From an uncultured Oscillospiraceae bacterium (GTDB taxonomy: Bacteria > Bacillota > Clostridia > Oscillospirales > Acutalibacteraceae): a stretch of 31,268 nt of DNA. Position 1 is the first letter of the stretch, and each line of letters starts with the position of its first letter. The stretch spans positions 1 to 31,268 of the forward strand of contig CABUAS010000012.1 of the NCBI GenBank assembly GCA_902489595.1, read 5' to 3'. Shown here piece by piece: positions 21,807-29,745 of the stretch. The notes under the pieces were generated by a model. That model saw only the letters and a list, made by a program, of their open reading frames with translations, made no database searches and was not told the DNA's origin. Made by a program: the position numbers and the translations under genes.

Positions 21807-21826
21807 TTGAATCCTTTATTTCTTTC

Positions 21827-21860
21827 GTAGGGGAGGGTCTCTGTGCCCTCCCGCTTTTTT
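21827..21860 (+). terminator. Type A GTAG hairpin without insert, acting as terminator
   Basis: GTAGGGGAGGG (21827-21837) pairs through its GGGAGGG part with CCCTCCC (21846-21852) and runs into GCTTTTTTG. It is the unoccupied counterpart of 26134-26221, with the same arms and the same CTCTGTG loop. Confidence 0.75.
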
Positions 21861-21863
21861 GTT

Positions 21864-21896
21864 TTGACATTTTTTTCATACACACTTCTGTATAAT
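21864..21896 (+). promoter_or_regulatory. spoIIE promoter with a 21-bp spacer, Spo0A-type
   Basis: TTGACA (21864-21869) and TATAAT (21891-21896) are both perfect hexamers but are 21 bp apart, too far for unaided sigma-A polymerase. Spo0A-activated promoters of Bacillus spoIIE and spoIIG have such long spacing. The reverse complement TGTCAAA over the -35 differs by one base from the 0A box TGTCGAA. Other window promoters have 15-18 bp spacers. Confidence 0.6.
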
Positions 21897-21926
21897 GAAT
21901 TTGAAAAACTATTTGGAAGTGTAAAA

Positions 21927-24044
21927 ATGAAAACGATAACGGCGAAAAAGGAAAAAATCAAAAGAAATTTAAAAGATAAAAGTGTTGCAAATTTTATAAG
22001 GTCGGCATTATTTTTTATTGCCGGCTTTGTGCTGAGTTCAAGCAAGGCATTCGGCAGTGCCTGCCCGTTTGCCGTGTCGCTCACTGCCGTGTCAAAGAAA
22101 AAGGAATTTTTATATTCTGCGCTCGGGGGCACGCTCGGCTACCTCGTTTTCTGCTCTGCCGATTTTGCAAGATACGGAACGGCTATGCTTATATGCACGC
22201 TCGGAACGCTTGCCATGATTCTTGCCGAGGGTAAAAACACACCCGTTATGCCGATGGTGATTTCGTTTGTGTCACTCACGGCAACGGGCGTTATTGTGTG
22301 CGTGAAAAACGGCGCCGTTTTTGCTGAATATGCTTTAATGCTGGGTGAAAGTGTGCTCGGCGCAGGCGGTGCATTTTTCTTTTTCAGAAGTCTGAACGCA
22401 GGCTTTAACCGTTTTCGGCTCAAGGCTCTGCCCGTGTCCGATTTAACGTGCATTATCATATCGGTATCTGTTATACTTATGAGCCTGTCACGTCTTACGA
22501 TTTACGGCATATCGCCCGTAAGAATTATTGCCGTGTTTGCAATTCTTCTGTTCTGCCGTTTCGGTTCATCAAAACTCGGGCTTATTCTTGCGCTTGCGTT
22601 CGGATTTGCATTCGGCATTTCGGGAACAGACAGTATTTTCATCACGGGCGCATATGGCTTTTCGGCAATGCTCGCCGTGCTTTTTGTGCCGTTCGGCAGT
22701 TTTGCCGCCGCCATTGCGTTTGCTCTTTCAACCGCACTTTTTTCGGTTGCATCGGGAGCAGAAGCAGCAGGCAGCGTTTTTATTGAAGCATTAATCGGTG
22801 CGGCTTTGTTTTCACTTCTTCCGCCTGTGCTTACTGCAAAAATTGAGGCGTTTTTCCACGACGGGGCAGATATTACGCCAGAGGGTTCACTGCGCCAGAG
22901 TCTTGTTGTAAGACTGCGTTTTGCATCGGGTGCAATGAATTATATAAGCGAAAGTGTTAATGAAGTACGTGAAAAAATAAATCTTATCAACGAGAAAAAC
23001 AGTTTGCAATATAAAGAAATTCTGACTGACGAGGAATATATTGCGCGTGAAACCGTTAATGAAAAAACAAATGAAATCAGAATGGTGGCGTCTGACCAGT
23101 TTTTCTCCATTGCCGATATGCTTTCCGACCTTGCAAAGGAATTTGACGAGGCGGAGCAGTTTGATAATATTTCGGCAGGCAAAATTAGGCGCCTGCTCGG
23201 TGAGTATGAAATTTATCCGCAGAATATTTCAGTTGTGATTGATAAATACGGCAGAATGAAGATAGAGATTTTAACAAGAGAACGTGAACCCGAACTTTCA
23301 AATCCAAAGCTGCAAAGTGAAATTTCTAAGGCGTGCAGCAGGTATTTTGAAAAGGGCAGAATCACGCATTTTAAAGAAGATTCGATGATTTCTTTCACTG
23401 AAAAGCCGAATTTTACTTTTGAGATTGGCTTTGCTCAGCATAGCGCCGAGGGCAGATTGTGCGGCGACACGATTAAAACGATTAATGACGGCAGGGGCAG
23501 AAGCATACTTATTATAAGCGATGGTATGGGCAAGGGCGGCAGAGCAGCACTTGACGGTGCAATGGGAGCAGGTCTGCTTTCAAAATTGCTGTCGGCAGGG
23601 TTCGGCTTTGATTCCTCGCTTAAGGTTGTGAACTCGGCACTGCTTGTGAAATCAAACGAAGAAAGCCTTGCCACGCTTGACTGTGCCTGCGTTGATTTGT
23701 TCACGGGAAAAACAGATTTTTACAAGGCGGGTGCACCTGCGTCATATATAGTTAAAAACGGCAGTGTTACACGGTGCGAACTTACATCAATGCCGGCAGG
23801 AATTTTAAGGGGTATTGAGTTTGCAAAGCGCACGGCGGTGCTTTCCGACGGGGATCTGATTGTTATGACAAGCGACGGCATTGCCGAAAATGAAACGAAC
23901 TGGCTAGGTGCACTGCTTACGGGTATGGAAGATGCGCCTGTTCAGGAAATTGCCGATACTGTTCTTGCCGAGGCAAAAAAGCTTGCCGAAGCGGGGCATG
24001 AGGATGATATGAGTGTTATTGCGGCAAGGCTGAATAGGGTATGA
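21927..24044 (+). CDS. spoIIE: Stage II sporulation protein E (PP2C-type phosphatase)
   Basis: The 705-residue protein has a basic N-terminus, about ten hydrophobic segments (residues about 25-310), a helical linker, and a C-terminal PP2C-type phosphatase domain. The latter has metal-binding LLIISDGMGKGG (Asp532), CACVDLFTGKTDFYKAGAPAS, MTSDGIAE and HEDDMSVIAARL. SpoIIE sits at the asymmetric septum, dephosphorylates SpoIIAA and so releases sigma-F in the forespore. The open frame begins at 21843, but the promoter -10 is at 21891, so the ATG at 21927 after GGAAGTG is chosen. It is the strongest evidence that the organism can sporulate. Confidence 0.93.
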   Translation: MKTITAKKEKIKRNLKDKSVANFIRSALFFIAGFVLSSSKAFGSACPFAVSLTAVSKKKEFLYSALGGTLGYLVFCSADFARYGTAMLICTLGTLAMILAEGKNTPVMPMVISFVSLTATGVIVCVKNGAVFAEYALMLGESVLGAGGAFFFFRSLNAGFNRFRLKALPVSDLTCIIISVSVILMSLSRLTIYGISPVRIIAVFAILLFCRFGSSKLGLILALAFGFAFGISGTDSIFITGAYGFSAMLAVLFVPFGSFAAAIAFALSTALFSVASGAEAAGSVFIEALIGAALFSLLPPVLTAKIEAFFHDGADITPEGSLRQSLVVRLRFASGAMNYISESVNEVREKINLINEKNSLQYKEILTDEEYIARETVNEKTNEIRMVASDQFFSIADMLSDLAKEFDEAEQFDNISAGKIRRLLGEYEIYPQNISVVIDKYGRMKIEILTREREPELSNPKLQSEISKACSRYFEKGRITHFKEDSMISFTEKPNFTFEIGFAQHSAEGRLCGDTIKTINDGRGRSILIISDGMGKGGRAALDGAMGAGLLSKLLSAGFGFDSSLKVVNSALLVKSNEESLATLDCACVDLFTGKTDFYKAGAPASYIVKNGSVTRCELTSMPAGILRGIEFAKRTAVLSDGDLIVMTSDGIAENETNWLGALLTGMEDAPVQEIADTVLAEAKKLAEAGHEDDMSVIAARLNRV

Positions 24045-24053
24045 TGGCAGAAG

Positions 24054-24099
24054 AATCCCCTTGTCTGTTGCACAGACATCCCCCTTTGACAAGGGGGAC
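24054..24099. repeat. Type D palindromic repeat
   Basis: AATCCCCT, hairpin TGTCTGT-TGC-ACAGACA, then TCCCCCTTTGACAAGGGGG. The stem sequence differs from the other type D copies but stays fully paired. Confidence 0.7.
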
Positions 24100-24114
24100 T
24101 TTTCTTCAAGTAAT

Positions 24115-24216
24115 GCCTCCCTTGTTTAAAGAAAGATTCCCCTGTCAGGGGAAATGTCAACGTAGTTGACAAAAGGGTAGCGTAGCAGGGGGACCACCGA
24201 AGGTGGTGGAGGGATT
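24115..24216. repeat. Type E repeat interrupted by a type B-like module
   Basis: The left arm GCCTCCCTTGTTTAAAG (24115-24131) and the right part GGGGACCACCGAAGGTGG plus TGGAGGGATT are split by a module. This has TTCCCCTGTCAGGGGAA (24137-24153) and TGTCAACGTAGTTGACA (24155-24171), then AAAGGGTAGCGTAGCAG. Compared with the type B copies, hairpin 2 has GTCAA/TTGAC in place of GTCTG/CAGAC. Confidence 0.7.
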
Positions 24217-24233
24217 CAAAAATTTTATCTCCC

Positions 24234-24262
24234 TTTACATTTACAACGCTATATGTTATACT
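24234..24262 (+). promoter_or_regulatory. glmS promoter
   Basis: TTTACA (24234-24239) is followed after 17 bp by TATACT (24257-24262). The leader from a start near 24269 to the ATG is only about 40 nt, which leaves no room for a glmS ribozyme. Confidence 0.7.
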
Positions 24263-24308
24263 AAAATAGGAAATATTCATACAAAAATCAGAAATGAGAG
24301 GTACTGCT

Positions 24309-26126
24309 ATGTGCGGAATTATTGGTTATATAGGTAAAAGCGAAGCCACGGGCGTGCTTATAAAAGGTCTTAAAGACCTTGAATACAGAGGCTATGACAG
24401 CGGCGGAATTGCCGTTTTGAATCAGAAAAAACTCAATGTTGTCAAGGCTAAGGGCGAGATTAAAAATCTTGAGCTGAAAATGGAGAGTGAGAATTTTTCA
24501 GGCAGGCTCGGCATAGGTCATACACGCTGGGCAACCCACGGCAAGGCGAATGAGATTAACGCCCATCCGCACTGCTCAAAGCATTTTGCGGTAGTTCACA
24601 ACGGAATTATTGAAAATTACAAGGAAATCCGTGAAAGCCTTGCTATGAGCGGAATTCATTTTGAAAGTGAAACAGATACCGAGGTTGTGCCGAAACTGCT
24701 CGAACTCAATTACAACGGTGATGTGCTTGACGCAATCAGAAAAACGGTGAAACTGCTTGAGGGTTCTTATGCGCTCGGTATTGTATGCACAGATGATGAA
24801 AATACGCTTTACTGCACCAAAAAAGGCTCTCCGCTAATTATCGGCACGGGTGAGGGCGAAAATTTTATTGCGTCTGACATCAATCCGCTGCTTCATTATA
24901 CGAAAAAAGCCGTTTATCTTGAGGATTTTGAAACTGCAAAAATTACGGCTGATGAAATCACTGTTTATGACGGTAATTTTGCTCCGATTGATAAAGAGGT
25001 TAAAGAAATTGAACTCAGCAAAACAACGGCAGGCAAGGGCGATTTTCCGCACTTTATGCTTAAAGAAATATTTGAAGAGCCTGAAGTTGTACGAAATACA
25101 ATCAGCAGTGTAACAAATGACGGTGATGTTGTTTTTGAAGGTATGCCGTTTACCGATGAGGATTTCAAAAATCTGAACAGAATTTATATTATCGGCTGCG
25201 GTTCTGCGTATCACGTCGGTCTGATTGCAAAATACAGCTTTGAGAAAATTGCAAAAATTCCTACCTTTGCCGATTACGCAGGCGAATTCAGGTATGCAGA
25301 CCCTGTTATTGACGAAAACTGCCTTGTAATTATTATCAGCCAGAGCGGTGAAACGGCAGACAGCCTTGCCGCCCTGAAGCAGGCTCGTGAAATGGGTGCA
25401 AAAACAATAAGTATTGTTAATGTGCCCGAAAGTTCCATTGCAAAAATGAGCCATTATAATATTTTAACGAGAGCAGGTGTAGAAATTGCAGTTGCTACCA
25501 CAAAGGCATTTTCATGTCAGCTTGCAATGCTGAATATGCTTTGCCTTTATATTGCACGGGCAAGGGGTGCGTGTACAGAGGTTTTCAGCGAAATTGCCGT
25601 TAATATGAGTGCACTTCTGCCTAAAAAGATTGAAAAAGTGCTTGCAAAGCAGGAGGAGCTTAAAGCGCTCGCAAAAGAGATTAAGGATATAGACAAATGC
25701 TTTTTCCTCGGCAGAAATGCTGATTTCGGCGTTTCGCTTGAGGGTGCGCTGAAACTGAAAGAGATTAGTTATATTGATTGTGTCGGTTATCCTGCAAGTG
25801 AGCTGAAGCACGGCACAATCAGCCTTATTGAAAAGGGCACGGTTTGCTTCGGGCTTATCAGCAGTGCCGATTTGTTGCCGAAAACCGTGTCTAATCTTGT
25901 TGAGGTTATCGCAAGAGGTGCAAAGGTTATTGTTTTTGCTCCCGAAAGTCTTAAGGAGGATTTGCAGCATTTTGAAACGGTTGTTACCTACCCCGATTCC
26001 ATTCCGTTTTTAACGCCGTTTATCGAGGTGATTCCGCTGCAGCTTCTTGCCTATTATGTGGCTGATGAAAAAAATCTTCCGATTGATAAGCCGAGAAATC
26101 TTGCAAAATCCGTTACGGTGGAGTAA
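24309..26126 (+). CDS. glmS: Glutamine:fructose-6-phosphate aminotransferase (isomerising)
   Basis: GlmS makes glucosamine-6-phosphate from fructose-6-phosphate and glutamine, the first step to peptidoglycan amino sugars. The protein starts MCGIIGYIG, so Cys becomes the N-terminal nucleophile after Met removal. Then come GHTRWATHG and the glutaminase domain to about residue 235, followed by two SIS sugar-isomerase domains (IGCGSAYHVG, SQSGETADSLAAL, CVGYPASELKHG). The end is KPRNLAKSVTVE, the universal GlmS C-terminus. The ATG at 24294 is rejected because Cys must follow Met directly. GAGAGG precedes the ATG at 24309. The result is 605 residues. Confidence 0.97.
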   Translation: MCGIIGYIGKSEATGVLIKGLKDLEYRGYDSGGIAVLNQKKLNVVKAKGEIKNLELKMESENFSGRLGIGHTRWATHGKANEINAHPHCSKHFAVVHNGIIENYKEIRESLAMSGIHFESETDTEVVPKLLELNYNGDVLDAIRKTVKLLEGSYALGIVCTDDENTLYCTKKGSPLIIGTGEGENFIASDINPLLHYTKKAVYLEDFETAKITADEITVYDGNFAPIDKEVKEIELSKTTAGKGDFPHFMLKEIFEEPEVVRNTISSVTNDGDVVFEGMPFTDEDFKNLNRIYIIGCGSAYHVGLIAKYSFEKIAKIPTFADYAGEFRYADPVIDENCLVIIISQSGETADSLAALKQAREMGAKTISIVNVPESSIAKMSHYNILTRAGVEIAVATTKAFSCQLAMLNMLCLYIARARGACTEVFSEIAVNMSALLPKKIEKVLAKQEELKALAKEIKDIDKCFFLGRNADFGVSLEGALKLKEISYIDCVGYPASELKHGTISLIEKGTVCFGLISSADLLPKTVSNLVEVIARGAKVIVFAPESLKEDLQHFETVVTYPDSIPFLTPFIEVIPLQLLAYYVADEKNLPIDKPRNLAKSVTVE

Positions 26127-26133
26127 AATAATT

Positions 26134-26221
26134 GTAGGGGAGGTTATTCCCCTATTAGGGGAAATGTCTGCGTAAGCAGACAAAAGGGTCTGCCGAATTG
26201 CAAATTCTCTGTGCCCTCCCG
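26134..26221 (+). repeat. Type A GTAG element with type B insert
   Basis: GTAGGGGAGG (26134-26143) and CTCTGTGCCCTCCCG (26207-26221) are the arms of the element seen without insert at 21827-21853. The type B module replaces two bases of it. Confidence 0.8.
26144..26206 (+). repeat. Type B two-hairpin module (63 bp)
   Basis: Hairpin 1 is TTCCCCTATTAGGGGAA (26147-26163) and hairpin 2 TGTCTGCGTAAGCAGACA (26165-26182), followed by AAAGGGTCTGCCGAATTGCA and AATT. The second GTCTG could also pair with the middle CAGAC, an alternative fold. Confidence 0.8.
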
Positions 26222-26226
26222 AAAAC

Positions 26227-26252
26227 GGTACGATGTGGTCATCGTACCCTAC
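26227..26252 (-). repeat. Type A GTAG hairpin, reverse orientation
   Basis: On the minus strand GTAGG heads GTACGATG-ACCA-CATCGTAC. Compared with 5263-5288 one stem pair has changed from G-C to T-A. Confidence 0.7.
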
Positions 26253-26262
26253 ATATAATATC

Positions 26263-26282
26263 GGGCAATTTGCAAATTGCCC
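26263..26282. repeat. Perfect 20-bp palindrome before the phosphatase gene
   Basis: GGGCAATTTGCAAATTGCCC equals its own reverse complement. Its arm resembles that of the reversed type A copy at 29654-29677 (GGGCAATTC/GAATTGCCC). It lies 21 bases upstream of the lipoprotein phosphatase ATG. Confidence 0.6.
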
Positions 26283-26303
26283 AAATATACGGAGTAAAAA
26301 TTT

Positions 26304-27431
26304 ATGAAAACTAAAAAAACATTATCGCTCGCACTTGTTCTGGTGATGATTTTATCATTGCTTGCAGGCTGCGTTGCACAGCAGACAACCGAGTTTCAGC
26401 AGGCATTTTCATCCGACGCCGTATTAAGTCAGGTTTATCCCGAAAGCGGCTCGACAGTAACTTTGCACACAAAAAAGCAGGATTCTTATCTAAATAAGCC
26501 GTTTGCCCTTATGTATATAAGCGCAACGGGCAAAAAAGAACTCAGCAAGCCCGAATCTGTTACGCTGAAATGGACTTATAACAGTGAAGAACCTGCCGAA
26601 AGGACTATTGTTTCAGTCAGCGAAAATGAAAATATGCTTAATCCCGCTGTGTATGAGGTGACGGGCGACAGCCTTACCCTTACAAATCTTAAAATCGCAG
26701 CTGCATACTATTGGTCGGTTAATATAAACGGCGTTGACAGTTCGGTTTACTGCTTTACAACAAGTGCAGATGCACCGAGAAATATAAGCGTTGACGGCGT
26801 TGCCAATGTGCGTGATCTCGGCGGCAGAGAAACCGACCTCGGCACCCGTACTAAGCAAGGTCTTATTTACAGGTGCGGCAGGCTCAACGAAAGCAGTGCC
26901 GATACAGTCAATATTGAAATTACGGAAGACGGCAGAAATACAATGCTTTACGGGCTTGGCATTAAATCCGAAATAGATTTAAGAAAAACCGAGGGCAACG
27001 AGGTCGGCGGTATAACATCAAGTCCGCTCGGTGATACTGTTACATATTATTCCTGCCCGATGGAGTGGGACGGCGATATGCTTTATGATAATAAAGAGCA
27101 GGTGCTCAGGGTGTTTGAAATTCTCTCTGACGAAAACAGTTATCCGCTGATTTTTCACTGCAATATCGGTACTGACAGAACGGGTATGATTTCTTTTCTT
27201 GTAAATGCTCTGCTCGGTGTTCCCGAAGATGAACTGATTAAAGATTATATGTTTTCAAATCTTGCAAATATCGGCGGCACAAGAAAATCGTCACAGCTGA
27301 AAAACAGCGGTTATTACAAAGCCGTGTCGGCGGCGCAGGGCGGCAGTTTAAGCGAAAAAACATATAACTGCCTTGTTGATCTCGGCGTTCCGTCAGATCA
27401 GCTTGATAAGGTTATTGAAATTTTAGGATAA
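26304..27431 (+). CDS. Tyrosine-phosphatase-family (Y_phosphatase3) lipoprotein
   Basis: The 375-residue protein carries a lipoprotein signal peptide with lipobox LLAGC (Cys23), so it should be anchored outside the membrane. Residues about 35-160 form an Ig- or fibronectin-like beta domain. The catalytic part starts at NVRDLGG (168-174) and has the P-loop HCNIGTDRTG with nucleophile Cys286 and Arg292. This is the Y_phosphatase3 family (secreted Tyr/Ser or phosphoinositide phosphatases; LipA and IphP are relatives). Motifs look complete. Its substrate outside the cell is unknown. CGGAG precedes the ATG. It sits downstream of glmS but a repeat cluster separates them. Confidence 0.88.
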   Translation: MKTKKTLSLALVLVMILSLLAGCVAQQTTEFQQAFSSDAVLSQVYPESGSTVTLHTKKQDSYLNKPFALMYISATGKKELSKPESVTLKWTYNSEEPAERTIVSVSENENMLNPAVYEVTGDSLTLTNLKIAAAYYWSVNINGVDSSVYCFTTSADAPRNISVDGVANVRDLGGRETDLGTRTKQGLIYRCGRLNESSADTVNIEITEDGRNTMLYGLGIKSEIDLRKTEGNEVGGITSSPLGDTVTYYSCPMEWDGDMLYDNKEQVLRVFEILSDENSYPLIFHCNIGTDRTGMISFLVNALLGVPEDELIKDYMFSNLANIGGTRKSSQLKNSGYYKAVSAAQGGSLSEKTYNCLVDLGVPSDQLDKVIEILG

Positions 27432-27439
27432 TACAAAAA

Positions 27440-27485
27440 GCCTCCCTTGTTAAAGGGAGGTGGGTGCGAAGCACTCGGAGGGATT
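27440..27485. repeat. Type E palindromic repeat
   Basis: GCCTCCCTTGTTAAAGGGAGG is followed by the hairpin GGGTGC-GAA-GCACTC and GGAGGGATT. The internal stem differs from the other E copies. Confidence 0.7.
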
Positions 27486-27494
27486 TGAAAACAG

Positions 27495-27540
27495 AATCCC
27501 CCAGTCACATAAATGTGACAGCCCCCTTTTACAAGGGGGC
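27495..27540. repeat. Type D palindromic repeat
   Basis: AATCCCCCA, hairpin GTCACA-TAAA-TGTGAC, then GCCCCCTTTTACAAGGGGG. It differs from 9595-9640 by a compensating G-C to A-T pair change. Element order (E then D) is the opposite of the 9595 and 24054 clusters. Confidence 0.75.
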
Positions 27541-27554
27541 CTTAATTTTGTATT

Positions 27555-28133
27555 TTACACGTTATATGTCATAATAGTTTGAAAGAATTGGGTGTTCATA
27601 AACTGCTTTGCATAGCCGATTTCAAAGCCGAGACTTTCAAATACGGGTACAAGTTTTCGTGACAGTGTTTCGTACACAAGCACAAAGCCTTCTTCTTCGG
27701 CGACTTTCATACATTCTTTAACAAGTAATATAATTTCGTCAAGATTTTCGGCAGGATTGCCGTAAACAGTTACGATTTTTTTGTTCATCTGCACAGGCAC
27801 AACAATATTTACGATCGCCTCAACCGATTCACGGTGAACAAAAACACTCTGTGAATTGCCCGTGAATTTTAACGGCAGTGCGTTTTTGCCTGAAAACTTA
27901 TATTTAAAATCCTTGGGGTCAATCAGTGTAACGGCTGTTTTTTTGCTTTCGCTTATAAACAGTTCATTTTTTTTAACCCATTTTTCAAGGTAATAATTGA
28001 AATATTTGTCTGCAAAATCGGCACGTTTTTCTTTTCTCGGGCAGAAAAGCATAAAAAGCGGGTCGCTTTGCATATACTTATTCAGATTTTTTTGCAAAGC
28101 ATTAAGCGTTTGCTTATCCAAAGTGCTTTTCAT
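27555..28133 (-). CDS. GNAT-like acetyltransferase-fold protein
   Basis: The 192-residue protein is only partly recognisable. The second half (about 100-192) has a GNAT-like order: a strand EAIVNIVVPVQ, a helix (DEIILLVKECMKVAEEEG), the strand FVLVYETLS, and a final helix-strand unit RKLVPVFESLGFEIGYAKQF. The usual acetyl-CoA pyrophosphate loop (Q/RxxGxG/A) is not clear, so it may be a divergent or inactive member. The N-terminal 90 residues are basic and aromatic. It has its own promoter (28163-28191) and AAGGAG before the ATG. Function is unknown. Confidence 0.6.
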   Translation of the reverse strand: MKSTLDKQTLNALQKNLNKYMQSDPLFMLFCPRKEKRADFADKYFNYYLEKWVKKNELFISESKKTAVTLIDPKDFKYKFSGKNALPLKFTGNSQSVFVHRESVEAIVNIVVPVQMNKKIVTVYGNPAENLDEIILLVKECMKVAEEEGFVLVYETLSRKLVPVFESLGFEIGYAKQFMNTQFFQTIMTYNV

Positions 28134-28162
28134 TGCCGTTCTCCTTAGTTTAACTTTATTAT

Positions 28163-28191
28163 ATTTTATAATATATTTATTATTGTTGCAA
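28163..28191 (-). promoter_or_regulatory. Promoter of the GNAT-like gene
   Basis: On the minus strand TTGCAA (28191-28186) is followed after 17 bp by TAAAAT (28168-28163). Confidence 0.6.
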
Positions 28192-28243
28192 TATTTGCAC
28201 TGAAAAATTCACAGATTATACAAATTTGTCAGATGAGCGGCGG

Positions 28244-29626
28244 TTATTCGCTCGCTTTTTCCAACGCCATATCTTTTTTCTTCTGTTGCTTTACAATAAT
28301 TAAAAACATTACAAAAGCAAGTACAACGCAGACCAAATCGGCAGTTGCCTGGGCGTAAACAATGCCGTCAAATCCGACGAATTTATTCATTACAATCAAC
28401 AGCGGCAGGAAAATAAGTCCCTGTCTGCCGAGCGACAGAATCAGCGTCGGTACAGGCTTGCCCATACCCTGAAATGCAAAATTAAAGGTAAACATTATGC
28501 CTATAAACGGGCCTGCAACCATAAGACCTCTTAAAATAGTTACGCCGTAATCGGTAACGGCAGGGTCGTGCTCGCCGTTGAAAATATTAATGATATTGTC
28601 CGTAAACAGGAAATACAGCAGTGTTAAAATCGAGCCGAAAATAACCGTGCATAAAATCGTAAATTTGATTACGCCTTTAAGCCTTTTAATGTTTTTGGCG
28701 CCGTAGGAGTAGCCGATAAGCGGCTGAATGCCCATTCCGATACCCATCTGCACGAAAACGATAAGCATATTAACCTTCATCGCAATGCCGAGTGCCGCAA
28801 CGGCAGCCTCGCCGTATTCCTTCATAAAATTATTCATAATAATGTTTGAAAGGCTCATCAGAATATTGTTTACTGCGGCAGGAATTCCGATTGAAACAAC
28901 ATTTTTGAAAATGCCGTCGTTCACTGCAAAGCGCTTCGGATTGCAGGAAAGAATTGAATTGCCCCTCATAAGGTAAACCGCATAGTAAACAACAGAAGCA
29001 ACATTGCCGATAACAGTTGCAATAGCGGCACCTGCAACGCCCATATTCATTGCCAAAATCATAACCGGGTCAAGAATAATGTTTGTTACCGTGCCTATCA
29101 TCATACCGACCATTGATTCCTTTGCACCGCCCTCACCTCTTACAAGGTTGCTCGCTGTGATTGATGTAACAATCATCGGTCCGCCGATTGCAATGTATTT
29201 CAGATAGCCGTAGGCATATTCGGTGGTTTCTGCACCCGTTGAGCCGAGCGCAGTGATAAGCGGTTTAATGAAAATCAATATCAGTGCAAGCAAAAGAGCA
29301 CCTGATAAAATTGATGAAAATATCGCAAATGAACTGATTTTTTTAACTCTGTCTTTTCTGCCCTCGCCCATTGAGCGTGAAATATAGGCAGAGCCGCCGA
29401 CACCGAAAATGTTGCCGAATGCAACAAAAAATAAAAATACGGGCATTGTAAGGCTTACTGCCGCCGTGGCATTCGTGTCTTTCATAAGGCTGACAAAATA
29501 GGTGTCTGCCATATTATAGATAACGTTTACAATGCTTGATAGTACAGATGGCACAGCCAAAGCCGCAACTGCTTTAGGAATGGGATAAGATGCAAAAATC
29601 TTTTCTCGTTTCTCTTTTGATGCCAT
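28244..29626 (-). CDS. MATE family efflux transporter
   Basis: The 460-residue protein has about twelve membrane segments in two homologous halves. MATE patterns are visible in each: ALAVPSVLSSIVNVIYNMAD and YFVSLM in the first, SIGIPAAVNNILMSLSNIIM in the second, and PLIGYSYGAKN between them. It exports drugs or metabolites using a Na+ or H+ gradient. An ATG at 29659 would start inside a repeat; AAAGGAGGACAAAAA lies directly before the ATG at 29626, which is chosen. Its substrate cannot be inferred. The nearby MarR gene is not adjacent, so regulation by it is only a possibility. Confidence 0.92.
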   Translation of the reverse strand: MASKEKREKIFASYPIPKAVAALAVPSVLSSIVNVIYNMADTYFVSLMKDTNATAAVSLTMPVFLFFVAFGNIFGVGGSAYISRSMGEGRKDRVKKISSFAIFSSILSGALLLALILIFIKPLITALGSTGAETTEYAYGYLKYIAIGGPMIVTSITASNLVRGEGGAKESMVGMMIGTVTNIILDPVMILAMNMGVAGAAIATVIGNVASVVYYAVYLMRGNSILSCNPKRFAVNDGIFKNVVSIGIPAAVNNILMSLSNIIMNNFMKEYGEAAVAALGIAMKVNMLIVFVQMGIGMGIQPLIGYSYGAKNIKRLKGVIKFTILCTVIFGSILTLLYFLFTDNIINIFNGEHDPAVTDYGVTILRGLMVAGPFIGIMFTFNFAFQGMGKPVPTLILSLGRQGLIFLPLLIVMNKFVGFDGIVYAQATADLVCVVLAFVMFLIIVKQQKKKDMALEKASE

Positions 29627-29653
29627 TTTTTGTCCTCCTTTTTTATATTTGAC

Positions 29654-29677
29654 GGGCAATTCGTGAATTGCCCCTAC
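29654..29677 (-). repeat. Type A GTAG hairpin, reverse orientation
   Basis: On the minus strand GTAG (29677-29674) heads GGGCAATTC-AC-GAATTGCCC, a perfect nine-pair stem. Confidence 0.75.
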
Positions 29678-29706
29678 AGAATTATAATAACGTTATTGAA
29701 ATAATT

Positions 29707-29738
29707 GTAGGGGTCGGCGTCCCCGACGACCCGTTTTG
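29707..29738 (+). repeat. Type A GTAG hairpin, forward orientation
   Basis: GTAG (29707-29710) heads GGGTCG (29711-29716) ... CGACCC (29727-29732), followed by GTTTTG. With 29654-29677 it forms an inverted pair with GTAG heads facing each other across 29 bp, containing the palindrome AATAACGTTATT. Confidence 0.7.
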
Positions 29739-29745
29739 CTTTTAA

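Noticed and set aside
24045..24308. glmS ribozyme
   Set aside because: The space is occupied by D and E repeats, and the promoter at 24234-24262 leaves too short a leader.
24834..25454. Minus-strand 206-codon frame inside glmS
   Set aside because: Antiparallel to glmS, with no start signals. The Cys/Phe/Asn-rich composition is typical of shadow frames in this genome.
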